Of a stretch of 64,000 bases of DNA, positions 32,245 through 41,158 are shown piece by piece. The position numbers and the translations under genes are program-made. Positions within the stretch are counted from its first letter, which is position 1. Every line of letters starts with the position of its first letter. This DNA comes from Actinoplanes solisilvae (GTDB taxonomy: Bacteria > Actinomycetota > Actinomycetes > Mycobacteriales > Micromonosporaceae), in contig NZ_RJAC01000016.1 in the NCBI RefSeq assembly GCF_003999975.1, positions 124,001 to 188,000 on the forward strand, read 5' to 3'. The notes under the pieces are model-generated. The model had not been told where the DNA came from. It saw nothing but the letters and a program-made list of their open reading frames with translations, and ran no database searches.

Positions 32245-33276
32245 ATGAGGGTTTTCGGCCGGGTGAGCACAGGTCTGGCATTGGCGGGGATCGCTGCGGG
32301 CGTGGTCGCGGGGGCGGCGTTCGAACCGGCGGCCGCACTGGCGCGCGGCGCGGTTCAGGACAGCTCGGCCGCGAGCGCGAGTGCTGGCGTGAGTGCGGGC
32401 GCTCCCACACTGCCGAGCCTGGTGGCGTACGTGCGGGGTGGTGACATCTACGTCAGCAAGGGGCCGGCCGAGAAGCGCCTCACCGCCGGCGGCACGAGCG
32501 CGCGGCCGCGGTGGTCGCCCGACGGGAAGTCGATCGCCTATCTCAAGGGCGGACTCCTGTGGGTGATGAAGGCCGACGGCAGCGCGCAACGGCGATTGAC
32601 GACGCGCGCCGCGGCCGGACCGAGTTGGTCGCCCGACGGGAAGTGGATCGCGTTCGCGTCGCTGTCCTGCTCGGGTGGGTCCGGTGTCTATCGCATCCCC
32701 TCGGCGGCCGGAAAGACCGAGGTGCTCTTCCCCCGCGACTGCCGCGGCGAGGCGTTGCCGCCCGAGCCCGCCCCGGTCGCCTCGCGTGCCGGCTCCCTCA
32801 GCGAGCGCCTCAGCACCGACGACGCCGTCGCCTGGTCGCCCGACGGCGCCAAGGTCGCGTTCCGGGGCGGCGACTGCGAATCCGTCTACGACTCGTGCCT
32901 CAGCGTCGGCACCGTCGCCGACGGGGGCGAGCAGACCCTGGCCGCCTACGGCGGGGGCAGCCTGCAGACCAGCGGTTTCGCCGTCGTGCCGAGCTGGCGC
33001 CCCGACGGCGCCCGCCTCGCCTGGACCGCGTATCAGAAGGGCGAGACCAAGGCCGACGACAAGCCCGTCCACCTCGTCGAATACGACACGAAGACCAGGG
33101 CGAAGCGGGTCGTCGGCGGCGCCCTCGACCGCGAGCTGGCCTATCTCGACGCGAACCGGGCCGTCGCCACCGCGCAGTACGGCAAGGGCTCCTGGGTGAT
33201 GGTCGTCAATCTGGCCACCAAGGCCCGCACCCCGTTCCGCGAGGGGTCGCAGCCCAGCGTGCAACCGACCCGCTAA
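32245..33276 (+). CDS. Secreted TolB-like PD40 beta-propeller protein
   Basis: 343 residues. Signal peptide about 1-30 (RVSTGLALAGIAAGVVAGAAFEPAAALA). The mature part contains several WSPDGK-type PD40/WD40 repeats: ARPRWSPDGKSIAYLKGG, GPSWSPDGKWIAFASL, AVAWSPDGAKVAFRGG and PSWRPDGARLAWTAY. It folds as a TolB-like propeller and probably binds a protein or glycan outside the cell. Start ATG 32245 with a G-rich ribosome site upstream; an in-frame extension to 32131 would run across the IS palindrome and spoil the signal peptide. Cysteines near residues 144, 166, 212 and 219 could pair. Confidence 0.78.
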   Translation: MRVFGRVSTGLALAGIAAGVVAGAAFEPAAALARGAVQDSSAASASAGVSAGAPTLPSLVAYVRGGDIYVSKGPAEKRLTAGGTSARPRWSPDGKSIAYLKGGLLWVMKADGSAQRRLTTRAAAGPSWSPDGKWIAFASLSCSGGSGVYRIPSAAGKTEVLFPRDCRGEALPPEPAPVASRAGSLSERLSTDDAVAWSPDGAKVAFRGGDCESVYDSCLSVGTVADGGEQTLAAYGGGSLQTSGFAVVPSWRPDGARLAWTAYQKGETKADDKPVHLVEYDTKTRAKRVVGGALDRELAYLDANRAVATAQYGKGSWVMVVNLATKARTPFREGSQPSVQPTR

Positions 33277-33301
33277 GCAGTATCCGCGAGGTTGCCGATA
33301 A
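33273..33301 (+). promoter_or_regulatory. FliA-type promoter
   Basis: CTAA (33273-33276), 17 bp and GCCGATAA (33294-33301) match the FliA promoter class; the -10 octamer is identical to the E. coli FliA consensus. It lies 31 bp before the ATG of the next gene and inside the end of the PD40 gene. Confidence 0.65.
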
Positions 33302-33332
33302 GGGGGTGACAGGTTGTCGATGGAGGATACGG

Positions 33333-33719
33333 ATGTCGATCTCCGGACTGGGTACGGCCCGGACCCCGCAACCGCCGCTCGGCCCGGTCAACCGGACACC
33401 CCGCGCGGACCAGCCGGGGGGCCGCACCGACGAGCACCTGACCTCCCGCGACCGTGAGCTGATCTTCCAGGTCGCCGGTCAGCGCGACCCGGCCAAGCAG
33501 GCAGGCACCGCGTTCGCCGCGATCCTCACCTCCGAGCGTGCCGCCGGCCGTCTGGCTCCCGGCCAGGAGGCGTCCGCGCTCTACCTCAAGGACCTCAGCC
33601 GCCGCTATGAGCGCACCGGCGGTCCCAACCCGATCGCCGACTACCTGCCGAAGGCCCTGGAGTACCTCTCGAGCAGCGAGGGCCGGGCCGGAGGAAACCG
33701 GATCGACGTCTCAGCGTAG
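33333..33719 (+). CDS. Small hypothetical protein under a FliA-type promoter
   Basis: 128 residues, family not recognised. A disordered Pro/Arg/Gly-rich N-terminus (about 1-35) is followed by helices: SRDRELIFQVAGQRD, KQAGTAFAAILTSERAAGRL, PGQEASALYLKDLSRRYERTG and NPIADYLPKALEYLSSSE. TGGAGGA lies 7 nt before the ATG. The -10 octamer GCCGATAA upstream suggests expression by the FliA-like sigma factor encoded at 3203, hence a possible role in spore motility or sporangium biology; this is inference from the promoter alone. Confidence 0.75.
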   Translation: MSISGLGTARTPQPPLGPVNRTPRADQPGGRTDEHLTSRDRELIFQVAGQRDPAKQAGTAFAAILTSERAAGRLAPGQEASALYLKDLSRRYERTGGPNPIADYLPKALEYLSSSEGRAGGNRIDVSA

Positions 33720-33729
33720 AAACGGGTGC

Positions 33730-34395
33730 ATGAACCACCCGCCGATCCGCACCTTCCACCCGCGCCGGGGCCGCATGAGCGCCCGCCACGCCGACGCGCA
33801 CACCGCTCTCTGGCCGAGCCGCGGCCTGACCGTCGAAGACGGCGACCGTACGCCCTTGGACCTGGATGAACTGTTCGGTGACGACAGTCCCAAGGTGCTC
33901 GAGATCGGGTTCGGCATGGGCGACACCCTGGCCGAGACGGCGGCGGCCGACCCGGAACGCGACTATCTGGGCATCGAGGTGCACACCCCCGGCATCGGCA
34001 ACCTGCTCGCCCTGGTGCAGGAGCAGAACCTCCAGAACGTACGGGTGGCGCTCGGCGACGCGATGCAGCTCGTGCACCGCCTGGCGCCGAACAGCCTCGA
34101 CGCCGTACACATCTATTTTCCCGACCCGTGGCCCAAGGCCCGCCACCACAAGCGCCGCCTGGTGCAGCCCGCGAACGTGGCGCTGCTGCGCGACCGGCTG
34201 CACGCGGGTGGCGTGCTGCACTGCGCGACCGACTGGCCCCACTACGCCGAGGCGATGGCCGAGACGCTCGACGCCGATCCGGGCCTCGAGTTCGTCGACC
34301 GCGAGCGGGCCGGGCGGCCCGAGACGAAGTTCGAGCGGCGCGGGTCGCACGCGGGCCGGCCGATCACCGACCTGCGCTACCGGCGTTACCGATGA
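33730..34395 (+). CDS. trmB: tRNA (guanine-N7)-methyltransferase
   Basis: 221 residues. SAM-binding motif VLEIGFGMGDTLAETA, then YLGIEVHTPGIGNLL and the TrmB signature VHIYFPDPWPKARHHKRRLV, with ITDLRYRR at the C-terminus (T/S-x-E-x-R region is here DLRYRRY). The enzyme makes m7G46 in tRNA variable loops. The N-terminus RTFHPRRGRMSARHADA is typical of actinobacterial members. ATG 33730 begins 10 bp after the previous stop, so it may be co-transcribed from the FliA-type promoter. Confidence 0.93.
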   Translation: MNHPPIRTFHPRRGRMSARHADAHTALWPSRGLTVEDGDRTPLDLDELFGDDSPKVLEIGFGMGDTLAETAAADPERDYLGIEVHTPGIGNLLALVQEQNLQNVRVALGDAMQLVHRLAPNSLDAVHIYFPDPWPKARHHKRRLVQPANVALLRDRLHAGGVLHCATDWPHYAEAMAETLDADPGLEFVDRERAGRPETKFERRGSHAGRPITDLRYRRYR

Positions 34396-34436
34396 TTTGC
34401 CGCTTTCCGGGCATTGACGCCTTATAGGCTGACGGC

Positions 34437-36446
34437 GTGGCTGAGCGGCAAGACGACGCCGGGCTCTCCTGGCGGTCCGGCCGCCTTGACGAGGGCCTGA
34501 TGCACGAGGTCAGCGAGCTGCACCCGGCCTCGCTGGACGGCGGTGGCGCCGACGAGCTGGCCGGTCTTCTCGCCCGGGCCGCGCAGGCGCCGATCGGCGT
34601 GATCTACCTCGTGCGCGACAAGACCCTGCGCCTGTACGGCGGTCACGGGCTCGACGACCGGTGGAGCGACCCGGACGAGGCGCTGGCCGCGCTGGTGTTG
34701 GCGAACGAGGCCGTCGACGACCTCGCCGCCGACGGTCGCGTGCCCGATATGTCGGGTGCGTGCCTCGGGCGTTCCGTCTGCGACCAGGACGGCACGGTCC
34801 TCGCCGTGTGTTGCGCGGCCGACGTCGTACCCCGGAAGTGGACCGACGAGGAGCACGCCTCGGTCGCCCAGGCCGCCCAGGTCGGGACGCTGCTGATCAC
34901 CGAGCGCCTGGCCCGTTACGAGATCGACCGCCAGCACCGGTTTCTCGACGCGGTGCTCGACAGCCTCCACGACGGCGTCACCGCCTGCGACGAGCAGGGC
35001 CGCATCGTCTTCGTCAACGAGCGGATGCGCCGCTTCTGGGACGACACCGGGCACACCAGCGACGACGTCTGGCTGCAGGGCGCCCTGCGCGGGGAGCACC
35101 TGCACGACAGCGAGGTCGTGCTGCAGGGGCCGAACCGGCGCGCCCGGCACTACCTGGTCGACGCCCACCCGATCACCGGGCCGGGCGGGCAGACGGTCGG
35201 CGCGGTCCAGGCCGTGCAGGACGTCACCCGGCGCAAGCGGGCCGAGCGGTTCCGCACCTGCGAGCTGAACGTCACCACGGCATTGGCCGAGGCGTCGAGC
35301 ATCGAGGCGGCCGGCCCGCGCGTGCTGGAGGCCGTGGTCAGCACCCTCGAATGGGTGCACGCCGAGCTGTGGCTGGTCGACGAGGCGGCGCGGACCGTGC
35401 GCTCGGCCGCCCGCTGGAGTGCCCCGGGCTGGCAGTCCGACATCGAGGTGCCGGTCGACCTGCCCTTCGGTGTGGGCCTGGCCGGGCGGGCGTGGCAGGT
35501 GGGCAAGCCGCTGTGGATCAGGGACGTGGGCCGGCCGCAGAGCCTGATCTCGCCCGAGACCGCGGCGTCGGGCGCCTTGCATTCGGCGCTCGCGGTGCCC
35601 GTACGGGAGGGCTTCGAGACCTTGGGGGTCTTGACGGTCTTCGCCGACTCGGTCGAGGAACCCGAGGACGAGCTGCTGGCCCTGATGGCCGGGATCGCCG
35701 CCCACATCGGGCAGTTCGTCGAGAAACGCCTGGTCGAAGACCTGCAACGGCAGCTCGTGCGCAGCAAGAACGAATATCTCGCCCTGGTCGGGCACGAGCT
35801 GCGTACGCCGCTCACGTCGATCAGCGCCTACACCGAACTGCTGCGCGAGGCCGACGAGGTGAGCCTGGTCAAGGACGGGCCCCGGCTCATCGAGGTGATC
35901 GAACGCAACAGCAACCAGCTGCGCGACATCATCAACGAGCTGATGGAGCTGTCCGCGCTGGATACCGGGCACGCCGACATCCATCTGGCGCCGATGGACC
36001 TGGCCGAGGTCGTGCGTGACTCGGTCGGCCAGGCCCGCGCCGCGGTGGCCGGAGCGCCGCTGGTCATCAACGACGAACTGCCCGACACGCTGGTGCTGCC
36101 AGGCGACCGCAAGCGGCTGCGCCAGGTGGTCGACAACCTGCTCGGCAACGCGGTCAAGTACAGCCCGGACGGTGGGCACATCGGGGTCACACTGCGCACC
36201 GCCGGACGGGCGGCCGAGCTGGCCGTGTCCGACACCGGACTGGGCGTCTCGATCGACGAGCGCGAGAAGCTGTTCACCGGCTTCTACCGCACCAGCCGGG
36301 CCCGCGACTCGGCGATCCCGGGCACCGGACTGGGCATGACGCTGAGCCGCGCGGTGGTCAGCCGGCACCACGGCAGCATCGAGCTGGTCGACCACGAGGA
36401 CAAGGGCACCACGGTCCTGCTGCGGCTGCCGATGGACGCCCGTTGA
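34437..36446 (+). CDS. GAF-PAS-GAF sensor histidine kinase
   Basis: 669 residues, soluble. First GAF about 20-160, PAS about 165-270 (FLDAVLDSLHDGVTACDEQGRIVFVN), second GAF about 280-430 (SSIEAAGPRVLEAVVSTLEWVHAELWLV). The dimerisation domain has the phosphorylated His in LVGHELRTPLTSISAY. The ATPase domain has N box VVDNLLGNAVKYSPDGG, G1 SDTGLGVS, F box FTGFYRTS and G2 PGTGLGMTL. No response regulator is adjacent, so it is an orphan kinase. TAGGCT lies 6 nt upstream of the GTG start, giving a leaderless transcript. The signal sensed is unknown. Confidence 0.92.
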   Translation: MAERQDDAGLSWRSGRLDEGLMHEVSELHPASLDGGGADELAGLLARAAQAPIGVIYLVRDKTLRLYGGHGLDDRWSDPDEALAALVLANEAVDDLAADGRVPDMSGACLGRSVCDQDGTVLAVCCAADVVPRKWTDEEHASVAQAAQVGTLLITERLARYEIDRQHRFLDAVLDSLHDGVTACDEQGRIVFVNERMRRFWDDTGHTSDDVWLQGALRGEHLHDSEVVLQGPNRRARHYLVDAHPITGPGGQTVGAVQAVQDVTRRKRAERFRTCELNVTTALAEASSIEAAGPRVLEAVVSTLEWVHAELWLVDEAARTVRSAARWSAPGWQSDIEVPVDLPFGVGLAGRAWQVGKPLWIRDVGRPQSLISPETAASGALHSALAVPVREGFETLGVLTVFADSVEEPEDELLALMAGIAAHIGQFVEKRLVEDLQRQLVRSKNEYLALVGHELRTPLTSISAYTELLREADEVSLVKDGPRLIEVIERNSNQLRDIINELMELSALDTGHADIHLAPMDLAEVVRDSVGQARAAVAGAPLVINDELPDTLVLPGDRKRLRQVVDNLLGNAVKYSPDGGHIGVTLRTAGRAAELAVSDTGLGVSIDEREKLFTGFYRTSRARDSAIPGTGLGMTLSRAVVSRHHGSIELVDHEDKGTTVLLRLPMDAR

Positions 36447-36562
36447 CAACCTGTTGACACTTGTGATCCTGCTTGATCCCGGCCGAGGGCCTGGCGGCCA
36501 AGGCCGGCGCAGACCGTCGACCTCGGCTGTCGACCGCCCAGCTCGCCGGCTGGTCGTTCCTG

Positions 36563-37270
36563 CTAGGAATCCTTGCGGCGACGCTCGATCTCGTCGCGCA
36601 CCTCGGGATCCCACTCGTGCGGGTTCCAGTCGGCGTCGGTGGCGTGGCCGGTCAGCGGGGTAGCGGCGGGCGTCGACGCCGGTGGCGTCAGGCCGCCCAG
36701 CATCGACGTGCCGTAATAGGTCTGCGTGTACGAGTCGGTCTCCAGGCGGCGGATCCTCGCCCAGCCGGCCACCACGGCCACGGCCAGGAAGGCGATCGCC
36801 AGCAGCTGGACGACGCCGCTGACCACGACGATCGTGCCGGCCCCGCCCGTGCCGAGACAGGTGATGCCCACGCCCAGCAGGAGCAGCAGGGCGTAGACGC
36901 GCAGCACGCTGCTGACACTGACGTACCAGCCCGAGGTGTCCGAGAATCGGCCGGCCAACCGGCGGGTGCTGCGGCTCCAGACCAGCAGGGCGGCCAGCAG
37001 CCCGGCGGCGAGGACGAGCCAGGCCGCGCCGAGCAGCAGGTCAGCGGCGAACCAGTTCAGGGGCTGCGTGTTGCCCCCGACCCGCAACCGCACCAGCGCC
37101 GACACGACGGTGCATGCCATGAGCAGCACGGCGAGACCGACGACCACCCACGTGGTCACCTGCCAGCCGAGCGGCAGACCCTCCGGCGCGGCGTAGGGCC
37201 GGCACGTGTGCCCCTGCCCCGGACGTTCAAGATGACTGCCACAGCGTTCGCACAACACGGCGGAAATCAT
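36563..37270 (-). CDS. Multi-pass membrane protein with N-terminal Cys motif
   Basis: 235 residues. The N-terminus has a zinc-ribbon-like CERCGSH-HTC element (Cys 7, 10 and 22). Then there are about five or six membrane helices: WVVVGLAVLLMACTVVSALV, WFAADLLLGAAWLVLAAGLLAALLVW, VLRVYALLLLLGVGITCLG and TIVVVSGVVQLLAIAFLAVAVVAGW. A cytoplasmic tail ends WDPEVRDEIERRRKDS. The family is unassigned; it resembles the many zinc-ribbon plus membrane-domain proteins of actinobacteria. It is divergent from the hydrolase gene at 37371. Confidence 0.75.
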   Translation of the reverse strand: MISAVLCERCGSHLERPGQGHTCRPYAAPEGLPLGWQVTTWVVVGLAVLLMACTVVSALVRLRVGGNTQPLNWFAADLLLGAAWLVLAAGLLAALLVWSRSTRRLAGRFSDTSGWYVSVSSVLRVYALLLLLGVGITCLGTGGAGTIVVVSGVVQLLAIAFLAVAVVAGWARIRRLETDSYTQTYYGTSMLGGLTPPASTPAATPLTGHATDADWNPHEWDPEVRDEIERRRKDS

Positions 37271-37370
37271 GAACGATAGTGATCAACGCTGTCTGCCCCG
37301 GGCGGCGTCGATGTATCGAACCCGGCCCCCAGGGTATAGCCCTCAACCTGGCGATACAGGAAGGACCGTT

Positions 37371-38009
37371 ATGCAGCCGCAGCCCCCGCGCCGCTCCACG
37401 CACGCCACGAACAGTCCGCTCAACCGGCTCGTGTACGACCGGTGGGGCGAGTTCGGACGGCCGGTGGTGCTGCTGCACGGGTTGCTCTTCGACCGCACGA
37501 TGTGGTGGCCGGTGGCCGCCGAGCTCGCGGGCGACTGCACGGTTGTCGCGCCCGACCTGCCCGGTCACGGGTTCTCGCCGCCGCGCTCCGACTACAGCCT
37601 CGAACGCGTCGCCGCCGACGTGGCCGGGCTCGTCAACGACCTGCGACTGCACCGCGCGCCGATCGTGGTCGGGCACGGCACCTCGGCGTGGCTGGCGATC
37701 GCGTTCGCCGACGCCTACGCCACCCACTGCCTGCTCACCCTCGACGAGCCCGCGGGGGAGCTGCCCGGTACGGTCGACGACCTCGTCGCGGCGGCCGGCC
37801 TGGCGTCGGTGCCCGAGGAGTACCGCTCGTTCGCCGAGCCCCGGCGTGATCCGGCGCTGCTGACGGCGTACGCGGGCTGGAAAGCGCAACCACCCACCCG
37901 CCGCCTCGCCGTCGCCGGGCCGGCCCCCGGTCCGGCGGCCCCCGACAACGCCTTCGCCCACCTCAACGACCCGCAGGGCTTCGCGGGCCGCCTGCGCGCC
38001 CTGCTGTGA
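37371..38009 (+). CDS. Alpha/beta-hydrolase-fold protein lacking the nucleophile
   Basis: 212 residues, short for the fold. It has VVLLHGLLFDRTMWWPVAAEL (HG oxyanion motif), VVAPDLPGHGFSPP and the expected elbow APIVVGHGTSAWLAIAFA. The elbow should be G-x-S-x-G; here it is GHGTSA, so Ser is replaced by Gly. A His remains in AFAHLNDPQGFA. It is therefore probably a non-catalytic or altered enzyme. AGGAAGGACC lies just before the ATG. The esterase gene follows 18 bp downstream, suggesting co-transcription. Confidence 0.78.
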   Translation: MQPQPPRRSTHATNSPLNRLVYDRWGEFGRPVVLLHGLLFDRTMWWPVAAELAGDCTVVAPDLPGHGFSPPRSDYSLERVAADVAGLVNDLRLHRAPIVVGHGTSAWLAIAFADAYATHCLLTLDEPAGELPGTVDDLVAAAGLASVPEEYRSFAEPRRDPALLTAYAGWKAQPPTRRLAVAGPAPGPAAPDNAFAHLNDPQGFAGRLRALL

Positions 38010-38027
38010 CGCTGCGAGACTGGGCCG

Positions 38028-38768
38028 ATGGCAAAGATCAGCGTTGACTTCTACGCCGAGTCGCTCGACCTCGCCACGTCCATGACGGTCGTGCTGCCGC
38101 AGGAGGGGCCGACGCCGCCGCCGGTGCTCTACCTGCTGCACGGGCTCACCGACGACCACACCGCGTGGACCCGGTACACCTCGGTCGAGCGGTATGCCTA
38201 CGACCACCAGCTCGCCGTGGTCATGCCGCAGGTGCACCGCAGTTTCTACAGCGACGAGGCGTACGGGATGAGCTTCTGGGCGTTCCTCTCGGAGGAGCTG
38301 CCGACGCTGGTCCAGCGGTTCTTCCGGGTGTCCGACCGGCGCGAGGACACGTTCGTCGCGGGGCTGTCGATGGGCGGCTACGGCGCCTTGAAGTGGGCGC
38401 TGCGTCAGCCGGAGCGGTTCGCCGGCGCGGCCAGCCTCTCGGGGGCGCTCGACGTGGCCTGGTTGCAGCAGCACGACGACCGGCCGCACATCCGCGAGGT
38501 GATGCGGCGCGTCTTCGCCGACCGCGACGTGACCGGTACCGACGACGACCTGTTCCACGTGCTGGAGAACGCTGCCCCCGAGAACCTGCCGCGGCTGATG
38601 CTGCGTTGCGGCACCGGCGACCACCTGTTCGCCCAGAACGAGCGCTTCGTACACGCCTGTGCCCGCCTCGGGATCCCGCTGGACAGCGAGTTCAGCCCGG
38701 GCGGGCACGAGTGGGGTTACTGGGACACGCACATTCCGCGCGTCCTGGACTTCTTCACGAAGGGCTGA
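38028..38768 (+). CDS. Esterase (esterase D / tributyrin esterase type)
   Basis: 246 residues. Motifs: VLYLLHGLTDDHTAWTRYTSVERYA, VVMPQVHRSFYSDEAYGMSFWAFLSEELP, nucleophile elbow VAGLSMGGYGALKWAL (Ser), an Asp in LRCGTGDHLFAQNERF and the His in SPGGHEWGYWDTHIPRVLDFF. This is the layout of S-formylglutathione hydrolase-like and acetyl esterases. There is no signal peptide, so it is cytoplasmic. The substrate is unknown. It follows the defective hydrolase gene at 18 bp. Confidence 0.87.
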   Translation: MAKISVDFYAESLDLATSMTVVLPQEGPTPPPVLYLLHGLTDDHTAWTRYTSVERYAYDHQLAVVMPQVHRSFYSDEAYGMSFWAFLSEELPTLVQRFFRVSDRREDTFVAGLSMGGYGALKWALRQPERFAGAASLSGALDVAWLQQHDDRPHIREVMRRVFADRDVTGTDDDLFHVLENAAPENLPRLMLRCGTGDHLFAQNERFVHACARLGIPLDSEFSPGGHEWGYWDTHIPRVLDFFTKG

Positions 38769-38769
38769 C

Positions 38770-39675
38770 TCAGTCCTTGTCGCGCCCCTGCTCGGCCAGG
38801 AAGCGCTCCAGCTCGGCGCCGAGCTCTTCCGCGGTGGGCAGCGGGCGGTCGGAACCGGCCAGCAGGTTGCCCTCACGGCCGCGGAGGAAGGCGTCGTACT
38901 GCGCCTCGAGGGACGACACCAGCCGGCTCGCCTGCTCGTCGTCGGCGACCTGCTTGTCGACGTCGTCGCGCACGACCTCGGCCGCCTCGCGCAGGTCACC
39001 GGTGGGCAGAGCCAGCCCGGTGGTCGTCGACAACGAATCGAGCAGCAGCTCGGCGGCGGCCGGGTAGGTCGTCTGGGCCAGGTAGTGCGGCACGTGGGCG
39101 GCGTAACCCATGGCGTCGTGACCGTTCTCGCCGAGGCGGAACTCGAGCAGATTGCCGACACTCGCCGGAACCTGCACCTTCTGCAGCCAAGGCTCGCGGT
39201 CGCCGAGCAGCGCCTTGTCGGTGGCGTGGGCGGTGACGCCGACCGGGCGGGTGTGCGGCACGGCCATCGGGATCGCGTTGAGCCCGACCGTCAGGCGCAC
39301 GCCGAACCGCTCGATGAGACCGGTGACCGCGGCGATGAAACGCTCCCACTGCAGGTCGGGCTCGGGGCCCGCGAGCAGCAGGAACTCGGTGCCGAGCTGG
39401 TCGCGCACGAGGTGCAGGGCGAGGCTGGGCTCCTCGTAGCTCACGAAGTGATCCTCGTCGAAGATCATCGGTGGGCGGCGGGAGCGGTAGTCGACGAGCT
39501 GGTCGAGGTCGAACGTGGCGACGATGCGGCTGTCGAGCCGGTCGAGCAGGTTCTCGCGCGCGAGCTGGATCGCGCTGCCCGCGTCGACGAAACCGGTGAG
39601 CGCCTGGACCAGCACCGGCTCGTCGAGCTCCGGCAGATCGTCGGCCAGCTCGTAGAGCTCGTTGGGATCGAGCAC
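38770..39675 (-). CDS. PAC2 family protein
   Basis: 301 residues. It matches the PAC2 (proteasome assembly chaperone 2-like) family of actinobacteria: PVLVQALTGFVDAGSAIQLARENLLDRLDSRIVATFDLDQLVDYRSRRPPMIF, LLLAGPEPDLQWERFIAAVTGLIERFG, VRLTVGLNAIPMAVPHTRP and AHVPHYLAQTTYPAAAELLLDSL. The role in bacteria is not settled; many actinomycetes with proteasomes have several copies. GTG 39675 is chosen because GGAGG lies 7 nt before it; a longer frame exists but its extra 26 residues look non-coding. It converges with the esterase gene (1-bp gap). Confidence 0.87.
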   Translation of the reverse strand: MLDPNELYELADDLPELDEPVLVQALTGFVDAGSAIQLARENLLDRLDSRIVATFDLDQLVDYRSRRPPMIFDEDHFVSYEEPSLALHLVRDQLGTEFLLLAGPEPDLQWERFIAAVTGLIERFGVRLTVGLNAIPMAVPHTRPVGVTAHATDKALLGDREPWLQKVQVPASVGNLLEFRLGENGHDAMGYAAHVPHYLAQTTYPAAAELLLDSLSTTTGLALPTGDLREAAEVVRDDVDKQVADDEQASRLVSSLEAQYDAFLRGREGNLLAGSDRPLPTAEELGAELERFLAEQGRDKD

Positions 39676-39915
39676 GTCGAGGACCTCCTGTGGTTCCTGA
39701 TGAGGGGTAATCCGTGCGAACAACCGAAGCCGGCCAATAATTCCGGGCTTCAAAGATCTTGCAACCCCACACCCAAACAGTAGCGCCGGGGGTAAAGCGT
39801 GACGGAGGCCTCACAGATCTCTGGTTGAACACAACGGATCACGAAAGGTCGCCTGCACGTGCATCGGCACGGCACAATGGCAAAGGAACGTTCCCAACCC
39901 CGCAGGAGCGATCTG

Positions 39916-40608
39916 GTGACCAACTCTTCGAACCTTCCCGATGTGATCACCGAAACCGACGCGCCCCCCGGTTCCCTCTGGTCCCGCATGAAGGCCGACC
40001 CGCAGTACGCGCCGGAACACCTCGCGCTCGAAGCGGTGCGCCGCCTCGGCCCCGAAGCCGCCGCCTGGGCCGAGCGCATGCGCGTCGAACACCCCGAGCG
40101 CACCCCCGACCAGCTCGCCGACCTGGCCGTCAAGCGCTTCACGACGCTCGCCCGCATCTCGGGCGCGGTCTCCGGCGTGGCCGGGCTGCCCGGCGCCGTG
40201 CTCGACGTCGGCGTCCTGGCCTGGAACCAGGCCCGCATGGTGCTGCACGTCGCCGCCGTCTACGGCCACGACCCGAGCGCCCCCGAGCGCGCCACCGACC
40301 TGCTCGTGCTCCAGCGCGTGCACAAAGCGGCCCAGACGGCGCGCCTCGCCCTGGGCGCCGCGGCCGGCCGCACCCGCGCCACCATGCTGTTCGCCGGCGC
40401 GGCGTCGCGCCCGCTGAGCGGCGTGATGATGCGATTGGGCATCAAACTTGCCCAGATGGCCGGCGTCCGCGCCGCCAAGCGCCTCTTCGCCAAGCTCATC
40501 CCGGGCGCCTCGATCGTGCTCGGCACCTGGGTCAACTCGGCCGCCACCAAAGACCTCGCCGCCCGCGCCCGCTCGCGATACCAGCGCGTCCCGGAACCCG
40601 CCCGCTAA
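39916..40608 (+). CDS. EcsC-like/DUF697-type membrane-associated protein
   Basis: 230 residues. The central hydrophobic part, FTTLARISGAVSGVAGLPGAVLDVGVLAWNQARMVLHVAAVYGHDP, followed by helices (LLVLQRVHKAAQTARLALGAAAGR) and VLGTWVNSAATKDLAARARSRYQ, resembles EcsC-type proteins, whose function is unknown. GTG 39916 is chosen since AGGAG sits 7 nt before it; an ATG at 39877 lacks a ribosome site. The 240-bp divergent region to PAC2 holds no other gene. Confidence 0.7.
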   Translation: MTNSSNLPDVITETDAPPGSLWSRMKADPQYAPEHLALEAVRRLGPEAAAWAERMRVEHPERTPDQLADLAVKRFTTLARISGAVSGVAGLPGAVLDVGVLAWNQARMVLHVAAVYGHDPSAPERATDLLVLQRVHKAAQTARLALGAAAGRTRATMLFAGAASRPLSGVMMRLGIKLAQMAGVRAAKRLFAKLIPGASIVLGTWVNSAATKDLAARARSRYQRVPEPAR

Positions 40609-40617
40609 GTTCCCCTC

Positions 40618-41046
40618 ATGGGGATCACACTTTCCGAGGCCTGGGAGCTGAGCCGGGCCGACTCGGGGCTGGCGCTGGTGTCGACGCTGCGCGGCGACCA
40701 GACCATCCAGACCTCGCTGGTGAACACGGGCATCATCACGCGCGACCGGCCACTGCTGGCCTTCGTCACGTACGGTCCGGTCAAGCTGGCCAACCTGCGG
40801 GAGCGCCCGCAGATCACGGTCGCCTACCGCCAGGGCTGGAAATGGGCCGCCGTCGAGGGCGTCGCCGAACTGGCCGGCCCCGACGACCCCTGGAACGACC
40901 TCGACGCCGAAGGGCTGCGCCTGCTCCTGCGCGAGATCTTCACCGCCGCCGGCGGCGCCCACGACAACTGGGACGAGTACGACCGCGTCATGCGCGAGCA
41001 GCGCCGCACAGCTGTCCTCATCGACCCGCAGCGCGTCTACAACTAG
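40618..41046 (+). CDS. PPOX-class F420-dependent enzyme
   Basis: 142 residues, split-barrel flavin/deazaflavin reductase. Typical stretch: LVSTLRGDQTIQTSLVNTGIITRDRPLLAFVTYGPVKLANLRERPQITVAYRQGWKWAAVEGVAELAGPDD. It would use F420 supplied as reduced cofactor by Fgd (12661). The substrate is unknown. TAAGTT lies exactly 6 nt before the ATG and there is no Shine-Dalgarno, which suggests leaderless translation. Confidence 0.85.
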   Translation: MGITLSEAWELSRADSGLALVSTLRGDQTIQTSLVNTGIITRDRPLLAFVTYGPVKLANLRERPQITVAYRQGWKWAAVEGVAELAGPDDPWNDLDAEGLRLLLREIFTAAGGAHDNWDEYDRVMREQRRTAVLIDPQRVYN

Positions 41047-41158
41047 CCAGCCTTCGCCGCAGAGGTCTGTCGCCGCAGTCCCGGACGGGCCCGGCATCGG
41101 CGTCGGGGCGGCTGGTTGCGGTGGCTGGCTGGTCGACCCGGGGCTTTGCGTGGGGCTG

